From Terrimonas pollutisoli (GTDB lineage: Bacteria > Bacteroidota > Bacteroidia > Chitinophagales > Chitinophagaceae), in NCBI RefSeq assembly GCF_029360765.1, contig NZ_JARKNA010000004.1:186001-250000 (forward strand): a DNA stretch of 64,000 nucleotides. The letters run 5' to 3'. Shown one piece after another: positions 45,699 to 55,459 of the stretch (its first letter is position 1; each line of letters starts with the position of its first letter). The notes beneath the pieces were generated by a model. The model was not told where the DNA came from. It made no database searches and saw only the letters and a program-made list of their open reading frames with translations. A program made the position numbers and the translations under genes.

Positions 45699-46292
45699 AT
45701 GCCAAACACAAAAACCAGGAAGTCAGCCACCGTGCGAACCAGGAGATCAACTGGTTCTTCATCACGGAATGAATCCAATTCTCAACTTGAAAAGTTTTTT
45801 ACGGATTCGCTGAAAGATATTTACTGGGCTGAGAAACATTTGACAAGGGCTCTTCCCAAAATGCAAAAGGCAGCCACATCGCAGGAGCTTAAGGATGCTA
45901 TTGATGAACACACTGCGCAGACAGAAGAGCATGTGGCCCGGTTGGAGCAGGTGTTTGAAATGATGGGTATGAAGGCGCAGGCAAAAAAATGCGACGCTAT
46001 GGAGGGATTGCTTAAGGAAGGAGAGACCGTGGTGGAGGAGACTGAAGAAGGGAGTATGACCAGGGATGCGGGAATCATTATGTCTGCTCAGAAGGTCGAG
46101 CATTATGAAATAGCCGCTTATGGTGGATTGGCTCAACTGGCTACTACCATGGGTAAAACAGAAATAGCAGAAATTTTAACTTCTACCCTGGAAGAAGAAA
46201 AACAAACTGACGCAGGTCTTACAGAAATTGCAGAAGGCAGCATCAACTGGGAAGCTGAACAGGAAGATAATACTGAAGACGATGATGCCTGA
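45699..46292 (+). CDS. Ferritin-like DUF892 protein (YciE/YciF family)
   Basis: The 197 residues begin with a basic Ser/Arg/Thr-rich tail (~1-28), then a four-helix ferritin-like bundle: FFTDSLKDIYWAEKHLTRAL, HTAQTEEHVARLEQVFEMM and QKVEHYEIAAYGGLAQLATT with Glu/His metal ligands, ending in an acidic tail. Members are stress-induced and may bind iron. It stands alone with a terminator right behind. Confidence 0.92.
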   Translation: MPNTKTRKSATVRTRRSTGSSSRNESNSQLEKFFTDSLKDIYWAEKHLTRALPKMQKAATSQELKDAIDEHTAQTEEHVARLEQVFEMMGMKAQAKKCDAMEGLLKEGETVVEETEEGSMTRDAGIIMSAQKVEHYEIAAYGGLAQLATTMGKTEIAEILTSTLEEEKQTDAGLTEIAEGSINWEAEQEDNTEDDDA

Positions 46293-46317
46293 TTAGAAAG
46301 TGGTTTTAGTTAGCGAC

Positions 46318-46346
46318 AAGCCGGGTTGTTCATAGCCCGGCTTTTT
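46318..46346 (+). terminator. Rho-independent terminator after the ferritin-like gene
   Basis: An 8-bp perfect stem AAGCCGGG / CCCGGCTT with a 10-base loop, followed by TTTTTG, 25 bp after the stop codon. Confidence 0.88.
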
Positions 46347-46466
46347 GTTGGAGGTTAAAGGAAGTTCTATTTATCCAGGAGATGCCAAAAAAGCTGATAC
46401 CAGCAAAAACAGGGGAGCCTTTAAGATTGATCTTTAAGGAAGAAGGAGGGATGCCGGCAGCAGGGT

Positions 46467-46838
46467 TCAAATTTTGTTCAACCGGCTCAGCAAAAATAGC
46501 CAGGTAAGCAGAAACGCAAGTTCTATGAAACCATCCAGTTGATAGATCCATCTAATGGTTCCATTGGCCGTATAATAAAAGTCGATTATGGCTAAACCAG
46601 CCGAAGTTGATGTGCCCAACAGCAACACTATCCAGAAATCCTTTTTTAAAAGCGGGCCAAGCAGGATACCGGTACCGATCGGAACCAGCAATGCGGCCAC
46701 CGTTTTCACCAGCCAAATATCGGTTTTCGGACCCGTTACCGCCATGAAACTTTTGATATCGATGAGTGCCCACAATGCTGTCAGAACGGTATAGCCACCC
46801 TGCATGAAACATAATGCCGTATAAACCCGCTTTTCCAT
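46467..46838 (-). CDS. Hypothetical four-helix membrane protein
   Basis: The 123 residues have about four membrane segments (YTALCFMQGGYTVLTALWAL, VKTVAALLVPIGTGILLGPL, WIVLLLGTSTSAGLAIIDFY and ELAFLLTWLFLLSRL). Family not recognised. It is an inner-membrane protein of unknown role and a single gene. Confidence 0.75.
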   Translation of the reverse strand: MEKRVYTALCFMQGGYTVLTALWALIDIKSFMAVTGPKTDIWLVKTVAALLVPIGTGILLGPLLKKDFWIVLLLGTSTSAGLAIIDFYYTANGTIRWIYQLDGFIELAFLLTWLFLLSRLNKI

Positions 46839-46974
46839 GAAATTTTTTTTTAATCTTTTGCTGTAAAAAACGTTTGATAAATATGGAATTTATCAATAAA
46901 TATCTATTTTAACGTTGTGTCCATGGCTGGCTGATGACACATTTTGGCAAAAGGATTAGTGTAGTTTGACTTAA

Positions 46975-47319
46975 ATGTTGAATTTAACTATTATGACTTC
47001 CGATTTAGCGATAGCCCCGACTTTGATCAATGTTGAGACAGCCATATTAGCTAAATGCCTGCTGCAGGATGCATGGATTACCTGTTTAAACCGGTTGGCC
47101 CAGCGTTTTCAGACCGGCTGTATGCCGCTGGAAGAAAAAATAATGCTTGAGAACATGTATACTTCTTTTTTTTACAACGCTTTCTACGCCCCGGTTAAAT
47201 CATATCCTGATATTCGAAGTCTGCTTGTAAGCACCAAAAAGATGTTGGATATGCTTAAAGCCATTGATGAAGATGCCTGGTTAAATATTATTACTACAGG
47301 TAAGGCGGACCGGCAATAG
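46975..47319 (+). CDS. Hypothetical protein (114 aa)
   Basis: A soluble, helical protein (AILAKCLLQDAWITCLNRLA, and SYPDIRSLLVSTKKMLDMLK). It has no signal or membrane segment and no recognised family. A second Met at 46993 is an alternative start. It could be a small protein specific to Bacteroidota. Confidence 0.6.
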   Translation: MLNLTIMTSDLAIAPTLINVETAILAKCLLQDAWITCLNRLAQRFQTGCMPLEEKIMLENMYTSFFYNAFYAPVKSYPDIRSLLVSTKKMLDMLKAIDEDAWLNIITTGKADRQ

Positions 47320-47475
47320 ACGGAGGTATTTGCCTTCCATTTTTTAAAAATTTTGTTTCTGCAAGCCCCTCCTTATGGTACAACAATTTTTACCTGGATC
47401 AATTGACAGATCAGTTGAAAAAGCAAATAATAAAGATTCACTGAATAAATTTTATCAGACACTTATTTTACTTGT

Positions 47476-47931
47476 ATGCTGACTGAAACACTGGCCTCAA
47501 TTTTCCAAAGAGACCTGTCAAAACTTTATGCAGAAATCGAACAATATAACGACGAGAAAAAACTTTGGGCCACAGAAAAAGCAATTGCCAATTCGGGTGG
47601 TAATCTCTGTCTTCATTTAGTAGGTAATCTTAAGACCTATATTGGCGCCGAACTCGGAAATTTTGCTTACACAAGAAACCGTGACCTGGAATTTTCGCAA
47701 AAGGGAGTACCCAAAGCTGAACTATTGGCGATGATCACTGAAACAAGAAATATTGTTGATCTAACCTTACGCCAGCTGTCTGCTGACAAATTGCAGGAGG
47801 AATATCCATTATTGGTGTTTGCTGAAAAAACATCAACCGAATATTTACTTGTTCATCTTGCCGCGCATTTGAGCTATCATCTCGGTCAGATTAATTACCA
47901 CCGGCGATTACTGGATACAACGACCTCATGA
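47476..47931 (+). CDS. DinB-like protein (DUF1572 type)
   Basis: The 151 residues form a DinB four-helix bundle: LASIFQRDLSKLYAEIEQYN, NLCLHLVGNLKTYIGAELGN with the first metal-binding His, and EYLLVHLAAHLSYHLGQINY with the later histidines. This family includes metal-dependent thiol transferases; the exact role is unknown. Its stop overlaps the start of the RHS fragment frame by 4 bp, which may be chance. Confidence 0.85.
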   Translation: MLTETLASIFQRDLSKLYAEIEQYNDEKKLWATEKAIANSGGNLCLHLVGNLKTYIGAELGNFAYTRNRDLEFSQKGVPKAELLAMITETRNIVDLTLRQLSADKLQEEYPLLVFAEKTSTEYLLVHLAAHLSYHLGQINYHRRLLDTTTS

Positions 47932-48398
47932 GTTTACGACTGTCAAAATATTATTTCCAACGCAAGGAATTAATCGATGCGTCTTTGTCCGGGAATAAAG
48001 AGCGGATCAGCTACGATGCCAATGGCAATATTTTAAAATACCTGCGCCATGGCGCCGATGACCCTCCCCCACCCGGGGGAGCCGGAGGGGGCCCATTGGA
48101 TATGGACAGCCTCGGTTATAAATATAACCGGGATGTAAATGGCAACCTGGTCAATAACAGGCTGAACCATGTACGAGATGCTGTCAGCATCAGCAACTAT
48201 ACGGTTGATATCGACAACCAGTCAGCCAACAACTACACCTATGACAGGATAGGGAATCTAAAAACCGATGTAGCCGAAAAGATCGGCAATGTCAACTGGA
48301 CGGTTTCGCTCATGTTGGTCTTCCGAAAAAGAATACGCCGAACGCCGAGGTTGGTGTTTTTCACCAACCGCATTGCTGTAAGACTATTTGAGAAATAA
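47928..48398 (+). pseudogene. RHS/YD-repeat gene fragment
   Basis: Repeat units typical of RHS proteins are visible (ERISYDANGNILKYLRHG, YKYNRDVNGNLVNNRLNHVR, NYTYDRIGNLKTDVAEKIGN). The likeness stops after VNWTV at about 48304, just before the REP at 48343. Both the long N-terminal part and the toxin end are missing. A GC-rich palindromic string (48061-48093) is inserted in frame as a Pro/Gly stretch. This is a remnant, not a working toxin. Confidence 0.75.
48343..48372 (+). repeat. REP palindrome, left copy
   Basis: A 30-bp sequence containing an 8-bp hairpin, GGTTGGTG-N5-CACCAACC. It is the exact reverse complement of 49007-49036. Confidence 0.85.
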
Positions 48399-48432
48399 AT
48401 GCCTTTATCCATAGTTTCATTCCGCAATCTGG

Positions 48433-48951
48433 TCAGTCCCTGTGATGAGAAAGAAACCCCCAATTATCTACGCCTGTCTCATAAAATAAAGCCGAAGAAT
48501 ATTTATATTCCTCCGGAAACCCACAAATTCCGGCTCTTACAGGATTCCAATGAATATAGTCAAGCTTCTGCCGATAAACCGTATCTGTTCTTAATTCAAT
48601 GCTTAAAGGATTTCGTTCCCATATCTGGTACTCTCTGTCAGCCGCATCCACCCTGAAACGTTCCAATACGGCCGGGTGATGCTGTCGCAAATCATGTTTG
48701 ATTTTCTGCGCTGTGTACTTCAGGAAATCCCGTTGTACATGCTGCGGATGTATCAAAGGCTCCATCTGCCAGATAAGATGGATATGATTGGGCATAATAA
48801 CAAAAGCATATAGCTTTATCCGCTTATCTTCTACCAAAAATTGAAAACTGCTTATTATAATATCTTTATACTTATCAGGTTCAAGCAGTTTCTTCCACTC
48901 CAGATTTGTGGCTGTAAAAAATTGTGGATATTCTGTGATAAAAGCCGGCAT
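48433..48951 (-). CDS. REP-associated tyrosine transposase (RAYT)
   Basis: The 172 residues match the RAYT family: IKLYAFVIMPNHIHLIWQ with the HUH motif, HVQRDFLKYTAQKIKHDL with the candidate catalytic Tyr, and LDYIHWNPVRAGICGFPEEY followed by KYSSALFYETG. RAYTs nick single-stranded REP hairpins and are single-copy domesticated or mobile genes. The matching inverted REPs on both sides are its likely substrates. Confidence 0.92.
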   Translation of the reverse strand: MPAFITEYPQFFTATNLEWKKLLEPDKYKDIIISSFQFLVEDKRIKLYAFVIMPNHIHLIWQMEPLIHPQHVQRDFLKYTAQKIKHDLRQHHPAVLERFRVDAADREYQIWERNPLSIELRTDTVYRQKLDYIHWNPVRAGICGFPEEYKYSSALFYETGVDNWGFLSHHRD

Positions 48952-49006
48952 TCTGCATATGAAAATATAGAATTTGTTGTATTGATAGTTAGAAAACTTT
49001 AGATTG

Positions 49007-49036
49007 TGCGGTTGGTGAAAAACACCAACCTCGGCG
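49007..49036 (-). repeat. REP palindrome, right copy
   Basis: Exact inverted copy of 48343-48372, with the same GGTTGGTG hairpin arms. A second small hairpin (GTGTT / AACAC) follows at about 49036-49054. Confidence 0.85.
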
Positions 49037-49788
49037 TGTTTTTTTTGGCCAACACCTGCGTGGGCAAAAAATTCGACAAAAAATTTGATTTAAGTGGTAA
49101 TCAAATGTATTTAAGCGATGATAAACTATTTTTTTCTGATGCCTCATTTTATGTCAACTCGTATTCAATTAGAGATAATAAGTTCAACCAACTGCTAAAC
49201 GTGGAAAAATCATTAATCTGGGTTTTCATAAAGGAAGGGAAAACTATATTTATTCTTTAACAAGTCGAGGGCTAACGCACAAAAACACAAACAGACATCG
49301 GTTGCCAAATATTCATAACGGATACTCGGAAAAGAAAGGGGTGATTCTAAATCATTTGGTTATTCTGATAAATGAAAGTTTAGTGAAAAGGAAGGAAGAC
49401 TCAAATCAAACTCGTCCTGCTGTAGACACTGCAGGCGAAAAAGCAGCGCCTCCAGTTGCTTTGAATAGCACGATGCGGAGTCTTCGTCCTTCCCCGCCAA
49501 AAGCAAAGGCGACATACAAGCCATCAGCGTTTCATGTGCGTTGGCTTGGCAAAAACCCGCGGAGCGTCGGTGTTTTGCCTTGATCTTTTTGTTACTCCAT
49601 CTAAGGGAAAAAGAAAAGAAGAAAAATTATTTATAAACTCCATACTCCTAAAAATGTATATCACAGGTCTCCTGATCACGGTGCCGGCATATCACAACAA
49701 AATTTCCTCCGCCTTAGTGTTGTTAAAAAAAGAAATCCAGGGCTGTGCTGTGTACACCCGCATCATTAATTATAAATCATAGATACCC
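49037..49788. other. Intergenic region with possible remnants
   Basis: No supported gene. A frame from 49006 to 49260 begins inside the REP, so its start is unlikely; its second half (MYLSDDKLFFSDASFYVNSY) reads protein-like and may be a remnant. The part at 49400-49580 contains GC-rich, low-complexity coding-like sequence without recognisable motifs. Confidence 0.45.
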
Positions 49789-50952
49789 CTACTTATTCGG
49801 CAAATGTTTCTTCCGGTATTCACCCGGGCTGCAGCCGTGAATTTGCTTGAATTGACGTGATAAATTATTGGTGAGCGTTATACCTGCATCGAGAGCAATT
49901 TCAGAAATTCTCTTATCTGTTTTCAGCAAACGCTGCGAGAACCGTTGCATCTTTAATTTCAATATATACTGGTATATACTGGTTCCCGTTACTTCATAAA
50001 ACCTCTTTTCAAGCGATCGCCGCGAGGTAGGAATTTGCGTCAAAACATTACTCACGTTGATGTTCTTCTCTATGTTTTTATGAATGTAATTCAAAGCGAT
50101 GGCAATATGCGCATTGGTGGTAGCCGTGATGTCGGTAGATTGACGGGTGACAATATAAGTAGGCATCACCATCACATTCCTTGGTTTTTTTATTTTTCCA
50201 CGAAGCATCATATCCATTAGCCTGGCTGCTTCATATCCGCCCTTCTCTGTGTCAAGGCTGATACTTGATATGGGAGGATCTGACAGGTTGCAGGTCATTT
50301 CATCATTGTCTACTCCCAGTACCGCTACATCTTCCGGTATTTTGATATTGGCATGTTTGCAGGCTTCAGTAATATGCTGCGCCCGGGCATCATCGCAAGC
50401 CATGATTGCAATCGGCTTGGGAAGCGATTTTAACCATTTACTCAACGCTGAAGGCCTGTAAAGCCAAAAATCCGTCACGTGTATTTCCTCATGTTCAAAA
50501 TTGTATACTTCAAAACCACGTGCATTCAAATATTCTTCAAAACCTTCCAAACGTTCCCTCGACCAGACAATATCCCGAAAGCCATAAAAGGCAAAATGTT
50601 TGAATCCTTTTTTTACAAAATATTCCGCACCCATTTGACCTGTTTCATAATACCCGCCGGTAATATTAGGATATTCGTCAAACCGCTCTTTAAAATCTTC
50701 CAATATTAACCGGATACCTGAGTCTGCAATTTTTTTTACATCGCGGGTATTATCCAATTGCGCTATGATTCCCTGTGCGCCCCATTCCTTTGCAAACTTC
50801 AATATTCCTTTAATGCCAATTTTTTCCCGGTAATAAATGGGCATCCTGCAAAATAAAGCAGGTTCATTTTCTTTATAATAATTCACGATGCCTGATAGAA
50901 GGCTCTGACCATATTGTTCAGAGATATCGAACAACAAAATAATCTTGTGCAT
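49789..50952 (-). CDS. XylR-type sugar regulator (sugar-binding + AraC)
   Basis: From Met at 50952 the protein has ~387 residues. Residues ~1-270 form a LacI-type periplasmic-binding-like sugar domain (IILLFDISEQYGQSLLSGIV, PIAIMACDDARAQHITEACK, and VAVLGVDNDEMTCNLSDPPI). Residues ~285-385 are an AraC helix-turn-helix domain (SEIALDAGITLTNNLSRQFK, with CSPGEYRKKHLPNK). E. coli XylR has the same order and binds xylose. It lies beside a ROK kinase gene and the SusC/SusD operon and probably controls them; the repeated TTGCGCA motif is a candidate target. Confidence 0.9.
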   Translation of the reverse strand: MHKIILLFDISEQYGQSLLSGIVNYYKENEPALFCRMPIYYREKIGIKGILKFAKEWGAQGIIAQLDNTRDVKKIADSGIRLILEDFKERFDEYPNITGGYYETGQMGAEYFVKKGFKHFAFYGFRDIVWSRERLEGFEEYLNARGFEVYNFEHEEIHVTDFWLYRPSALSKWLKSLPKPIAIMACDDARAQHITEACKHANIKIPEDVAVLGVDNDEMTCNLSDPPISSISLDTEKGGYEAARLMDMMLRGKIKKPRNVMVMPTYIVTRQSTDITATTNAHIAIALNYIHKNIEKNINVSNVLTQIPTSRRSLEKRFYEVTGTSIYQYILKLKMQRFSQRLLKTDKRISEIALDAGITLTNNLSRQFKQIHGCSPGEYRKKHLPNK

Positions 50953-51211
50953 TACAGTAGCAGGTGCTTTCATTCAAACTTAGTACAATTTGAAGAATTT
51001 AGTTTTATTACACTTATTCATGGGGCGTCCCCAATTTTCGCTTTTTTAAAACCCACCTACGACGCTTCGGCCGGAGCCAGACATTTATCGCCAGGCCCAA
51101 TTGAATTTCCTTTATGCGAAATCACTTCTACCCCGACGGAGGGGATGCAGCGTTCATTAATTGTAGCAGCGAAAAACCCAATACTGCCAAAATTTAGGAC
51201 TATACCCTCAC

Positions 51212-52045
51212 TCATTGCCTGGAATAGGCCATAGCAGCGGCGCCTAAAATGGCAATGTTTTTTACTGAAGAAGGAAGTATGCGTACTTGTTTAAGCAGGC
51301 CAGGATAAATAAAATCACTCATGCTTTGATACATGGAAGTCTCAAAAAAAGAAAAGGCATTAGACAAACTGCCGCCAATAAATATAGCTTCGGGTGCATA
51401 GGTATATAATATCACCTTCATTACCTGTCCCAAATGATGACCATAAGATGACCACATTTGTAAGGCTGACTCATCTTTGTTTACAGCAGCCTGGTAAGCG
51501 GCGTGGGCAGTAGTGGAAAAGGTTTCAAAAAAAGCGCCGCTGGCATAAAACTCCAGGTTTTTATCCAGGTATGGGATATAGCCTATTTCACCCGATCCGC
51601 ATTGTACACCTTCATACAATTTATGATCGATGACAATGGCCGCACCAAGACCTGTACCGATAGCAATCGTCACAAAAGAAGAAAAAGAAGAAGCCTGTCC
51701 AAATAACTGCTCGCCGAGAGCCAGGCAATTCACATCATTGTTTACATAGGTCGGGATGCTAAACTTATCTTCCAGTATTTTTTTCAGATCAACTTTTTTC
51801 CAGGAAGGAATATTGACGACATCATAGACAATTCCTTTTTTCGTGTCCACTATCGACGGAACGCCGATACCGATTCCCTCTATATTATAGTTGGTGAAAG
51901 AAGAAATACTGGAGAACAATTGTTGAAGAGTGCTCTCTAATGAATTTTTTTCGGAAAGTTCCGACTGATGAATTTGAAGGATCGTGCCATTGTCAACCAA
52001 ACCAGCCCTGACATTCGTGCCTCCCAAATCAATTCCAATGATCAT
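51212..52045 (-). CDS. ROK-family sugar kinase
   Basis: The 277 residues start with IIGIDLGGTNVRAGLVDNG (phosphate-binding motif) and continue with VTIAIGTGLGAAIVIDHKLY and AIFIGGSLSNAFSFFE. The cysteine zinc cluster usual in ROK proteins is not evident, so this is a divergent branch. It likely phosphorylates a hexose released by the adjacent uptake and hydrolase genes. It is transcribed divergently from susC. Confidence 0.88.
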   Translation of the reverse strand: MIIGIDLGGTNVRAGLVDNGTILQIHQSELSEKNSLESTLQQLFSSISSFTNYNIEGIGIGVPSIVDTKKGIVYDVVNIPSWKKVDLKKILEDKFSIPTYVNNDVNCLALGEQLFGQASSFSSFVTIAIGTGLGAAIVIDHKLYEGVQCGSGEIGYIPYLDKNLEFYASGAFFETFSTTAHAAYQAAVNKDESALQMWSSYGHHLGQVMKVILYTYAPEAIFIGGSLSNAFSFFETSMYQSMSDFIYPGLLKQVRILPSSVKNIAILGAAAMAYSRQ

Positions 52046-52134
52046 GATTTGCTATGAATTGAATAAAATAAAGGGAAATTTTTATAGGTTCTTTCAACAA
52101 ATATATCCTTGCCTTTACAAAACAATTGGTTCAA

Positions 52135-52230
52135 TTGCGCAGTAATCTCTTCAAAATGCGCAGCGTATTATTTTTTTGCTATCAAATGATGGCCTTGCGC
52201 AAATAGATGGTTAATATACGCATTTGCGCA
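52135..52230. promoter_or_regulatory. Cluster of TTGCGCA motifs upstream of susC
   Basis: TTGCGCA occurs at 52135-52141, 52195-52201 and 52224-52230, with ATGCGCA at 52156-52162. The core TGCGCA is self-complementary. The last copy ends right before the -33 TTG of the susC promoter. The same motif is doubled at 61240-61254 in front of the hydrolase gene. It is a candidate operator of the XylR-type regulator. Confidence 0.6.
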
Positions 52231-52260
52231 TTGTTCCCCAATCAGTGGAATTTATCTTTA
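52231..52260 (+). promoter_or_regulatory. Predicted susC promoter
   Basis: TTG at 52231-52233 and TATCTTTA at 52253-52260 (one base off TAnnTTTG) are separated by 19 bp, the usual Bacteroidota spacing. The leader to the chosen start would be about 130 bases. Confidence 0.6.
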
Positions 52261-52399
52261 GGAAAGAAAAACGATAACTGTCTTATTGAATGAATGCTTC
52301 AAATGTTCCGATTACGGGAAGCACTATAAAATGTATTGCCATACTATGCATTTCACCAAATTAACTGACAAATACCCAAAAAATATGATAATAACGCAT

Positions 52400-55300
52400 A
52401 TGCGAAGACCTGTATTGGTTTTTGCTTTGACTATGTTAAGTTGTGCGATAGCCATCGCACAATCCACTGTTAAAGGTAAACTAACTGACCAGGGCTCCGG
52501 CCAGCCAATTCCCAATGTCAACATAACTGTAAAGGGAACCACCAGGGGGGCAGTCTCTAATGATGCTGGTGTGTATTCAATCACGTTAGCTGCCGGTGAT
52601 TCCGTATTAGTATTTTCAAGTTCCGGTTATTCAACGGCAGAAGTGGCTATTAATGGAAGATCGGTTATTGATTTACCACTCGAAACAAGCGTAACCGGCC
52701 TTGGTGAAGTAGTAGTTGTAGGTTATGGTACGCAAACCAGGCGGGATGTTACGGGTGCTGTCGCTTCCATTAAAGGAAAAGAATTTGAAAATCTACCCGT
52801 ATCCGGCGCTGTACAGGCATTACAGGGCCGCACTGCCGGTGTAAATGTGGTGAGAAACGGAGGAAGCCCTGGTAATACAGGATCTATACGTATCCGTGGT
52901 ACCGGCACTATCAACAATGCAGAGCCACTTATTATTATTGATGGTGTGCCTGCTGGCAATCTGAATTCAGTTAATCCTAATGACATCGCTTCTATCGAAG
53001 TATTGAAAGATGCTTCCGCATCTGCGATCTATGGTACACGTGCTGCTAACGGAGTTTTAATTGTAACAACCAAACGCGGCAACTTTGAACAACCTACCAG
53101 CGTAGGTGTGAACGCTTATACCGGTTTTTCGAAAGTAGGAAACACGATTGATATGCTGGATGCAGCATCTTTGGTAGAACTAAAAAGAGAACGTTATACC
53201 AATGATGGTTTAACGGTCAATTCTGTATGGGATGATCCTTCTAACAAAGTTCAACGCACCAACTGGCAGGATGAATTGTTTCAAACCGGAAAAGTAAATA
53301 ATATAGATGTTAACCTTACCGGTGGTTCTGCGAAATCATCATTTATGTTATCAGCCGGCTACTATGATGAGAAAGGTATTATTACCAACTCTTATTTTAA
53401 AAGATATAGTTTCCGTCTTAACTCCGATCACAAGGTTGGCAAAAAACTAAAGATCGGGCAAAGTCTTCAATTGACCCGCTCCAATGATAATAGCCTTAAC
53501 ACAACATCTGCACAAGACGGTTTGATCTGGAGTGCTATTCGTTTCATGCCGTTTATACCGGTAATAAATGATGATGGCACCTGGGGCACATCAAAGGCTT
53601 CCAATGAATATGGTGATATCAATAACCCGGTTTTTACCGCCAATAGTGTGGATGCATCCAATATCAATACCCGCCTGCTTGGAAATTTGAATGCGGAATA
53701 CCAGATAGTAAAAGGCCTGAAGTTGAAAGTGAATTTGGGTCTCGATGGAAATCATTATACCGGCCGCAACTTCAATATTATTGTTACTGATCAAACACGT
53801 ACTACCAATAATAACTCGCTTAATAAGAGTTTTAGTGAGTCCTATTCTTTGCTGGGTGAATACTTTCTTTCTTATAATACAGTATTTGCCAATAAACATA
53901 AACTGGATGTAGTAGGCGGGTACACTGCGCAAACTTTTGATGGCGATGTATTTTCCGCGAGCAAGCGGGACTTTCTCAATGAAGATCCTAATCAACGTTA
54001 TTTGGATGCAGGACAATCACTCGGCGGTATCTCCGGCAATCGTTACTATGATGCATTACAATCTGTTTTCGGACGAGTAAACTATGATTATAAAAATCGT
54101 TATTTATTTACAGGAACATTTCGTGCGGACGGCTCTTCCAAATTTGCCGAAGGAAATAAATGGGGATACTTTCCCGCCTTCTCTGCCGGCTGGAGAATAT
54201 CACAGGAAGAATTTTTCAATGTAAGTTTTATCAATGAGTTAAAATTAACCGCTGGCTGGGGCCAATTAGGTAACCAGAATGTTGGCGGATTGCAATACCT
54301 GGCAACAATTGGTAATGGTGGAAGATACTCCTTTAATAACAATACGGTTTCTTCAGCAACACAAACCCGCTTACCCAATCTCAATATATCCTGGGAAACG
54401 GCAGAGATGACCAATATTGGTCTTACCGCCGGGTTGTTTAACAACCGCTTCCAGGTGTCGCTGAACTATTTCGATAAGACCACCCGCGATATGTTGCTTT
54501 CACCGCCTACTATCGGAACCGTTGGTACTTTATCTATTCCGGATCAAAACTTAGGTGTGCTTAAAAATAGCGGGGTAGAGGTTGACCTTTCTTATCGCAA
54601 TAAGCTGGGAGAACTTAGTTATAGCATAAGTGGTAATGCATCTTTCATCAGGAATAAAGTGACAAAATTATATGATGGGAATTTCATTGGCTCGCAAACG
54701 TATGGTCGACCCAATGAAGAAATTTCCAGGACCTACGAAGGAGAACCCATTGGTATTTTCTGGGGATGGAAAACAGACGGCTTGTACCAGACAGCAGATG
54801 AAATCAATAAAGATGCAAATATTGCCAACGATCCAAGAAGGACGGGTGGATTGATTGAACCCGGTGATGTCAGGTTTATTGATACAAACGGCGATGGGTT
54901 GATTGATGACAGGGACAGGGTTAAACTAGGCAGTCCTCATCCTTCTGTAGTGTATGGCTTGAATGCGGACATAGGATATAAAGGATTTGATTTGGGATTG
55001 TTTTTCCTGGGCAATGCAGGCTTGGAAATTTATAATGCGGACAGAATGCAGGGGATAGATCCTACCTATTCATTCAATATGTATGCAGAGACAATTAATC
55101 GTTGGACAGGTCCCAATACCAGTAACACAATTCCAAGAATGACAACACGCCGGAATAACAGGAACTACCGCACTTCCGACATGTTTATTGAAAAAGGCGA
55201 CTTCTTCCGTTTAAAAAATCTCGTACTCGGTTATACGTTGAATGAAAAGATCACTGACAAATTGGGCATTGGCCGTACAAGATTTTATATCACGGGACAA

Positions 55301-55438
55301 AATGTATTTATCATCACAAAATATAATGGATTGGATCCTGAACTGGGTTACACCGATGGTAATAAACAAATCAATGTAGACTTTGCACAATACCCGCAAT
55401 CACGTTCATGGGCTTTTGGTGTCAACGTTACTTTTTAA
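52400..55438 (+). CDS. SusC/RagA TonB-linked outer-membrane transporter
   Basis: About 1012 residues from Met at 52400, where a typical signal peptide starts (MRRPVLVFALTMLSC) and ends at AIAQ; Mets at 52286 and 52385 are also in frame. Order: carboxypeptidase-regulatory-like domain (STVKGKLTDQGSGQPIPNVN), plug with VVVGYGTQTRRDVTGAVASI and SIEVLKDASASAIYGTRAAN, then a large barrel with a DTNGDGLIDDRDR calcium-type loop near the C-terminus. It imports an oligosaccharide together with the SusD protein encoded 21 bp downstream. Substrate unknown. Confidence 0.95.
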   Translation: MRRPVLVFALTMLSCAIAIAQSTVKGKLTDQGSGQPIPNVNITVKGTTRGAVSNDAGVYSITLAAGDSVLVFSSSGYSTAEVAINGRSVIDLPLETSVTGLGEVVVVGYGTQTRRDVTGAVASIKGKEFENLPVSGAVQALQGRTAGVNVVRNGGSPGNTGSIRIRGTGTINNAEPLIIIDGVPAGNLNSVNPNDIASIEVLKDASASAIYGTRAANGVLIVTTKRGNFEQPTSVGVNAYTGFSKVGNTIDMLDAASLVELKRERYTNDGLTVNSVWDDPSNKVQRTNWQDELFQTGKVNNIDVNLTGGSAKSSFMLSAGYYDEKGIITNSYFKRYSFRLNSDHKVGKKLKIGQSLQLTRSNDNSLNTTSAQDGLIWSAIRFMPFIPVINDDGTWGTSKASNEYGDINNPVFTANSVDASNINTRLLGNLNAEYQIVKGLKLKVNLGLDGNHYTGRNFNIIVTDQTRTTNNNSLNKSFSESYSLLGEYFLSYNTVFANKHKLDVVGGYTAQTFDGDVFSASKRDFLNEDPNQRYLDAGQSLGGISGNRYYDALQSVFGRVNYDYKNRYLFTGTFRADGSSKFAEGNKWGYFPAFSAGWRISQEEFFNVSFINELKLTAGWGQLGNQNVGGLQYLATIGNGGRYSFNNNTVSSATQTRLPNLNISWETAEMTNIGLTAGLFNNRFQVSLNYFDKTTRDMLLSPPTIGTVGTLSIPDQNLGVLKNSGVEVDLSYRNKLGELSYSISGNASFIRNKVTKLYDGNFIGSQTYGRPNEEISRTYEGEPIGIFWGWKTDGLYQTADEINKDANIANDPRRTGGLIEPGDVRFIDTNGDGLIDDRDRVKLGSPHPSVVYGLNADIGYKGFDLGLFFLGNAGLEIYNADRMQGIDPTYSFNMYAETINRWTGPNTSNTIPRMTTRRNNRNYRTSDMFIEKGDFFRLKNLVLGYTLNEKITDKLGIGRTRFYITGQNVFIITKYNGLDPELGYTDGNKQINVDFAQYPQSRSWAFGVNVTF

Positions 55439-55459
55439 CTGATTAACGAACTAACTAAC

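Larger units (their letters stand above)
48343..49036. mobile_element. REP-associated transposase unit with inverted REPs
   Basis: The transposase gene is flanked 61 and 55 bp away by two 30-bp sequences that are perfect reverse complements of each other. This is the REPtron layout known for RAYT genes. The left end falls in the RHS fragment. Confidence 0.8.

Noticed and set aside
48400..48656. Forward frames across the RAYT gene
   Set aside because: They are antisense to a well-supported transposase and have no features.
49006..49260. An 84-codon frame starting inside the right REP
   Set aside because: Its first residues are the REP hairpin in translation; the start is unlikely. At most the later part is a remnant.
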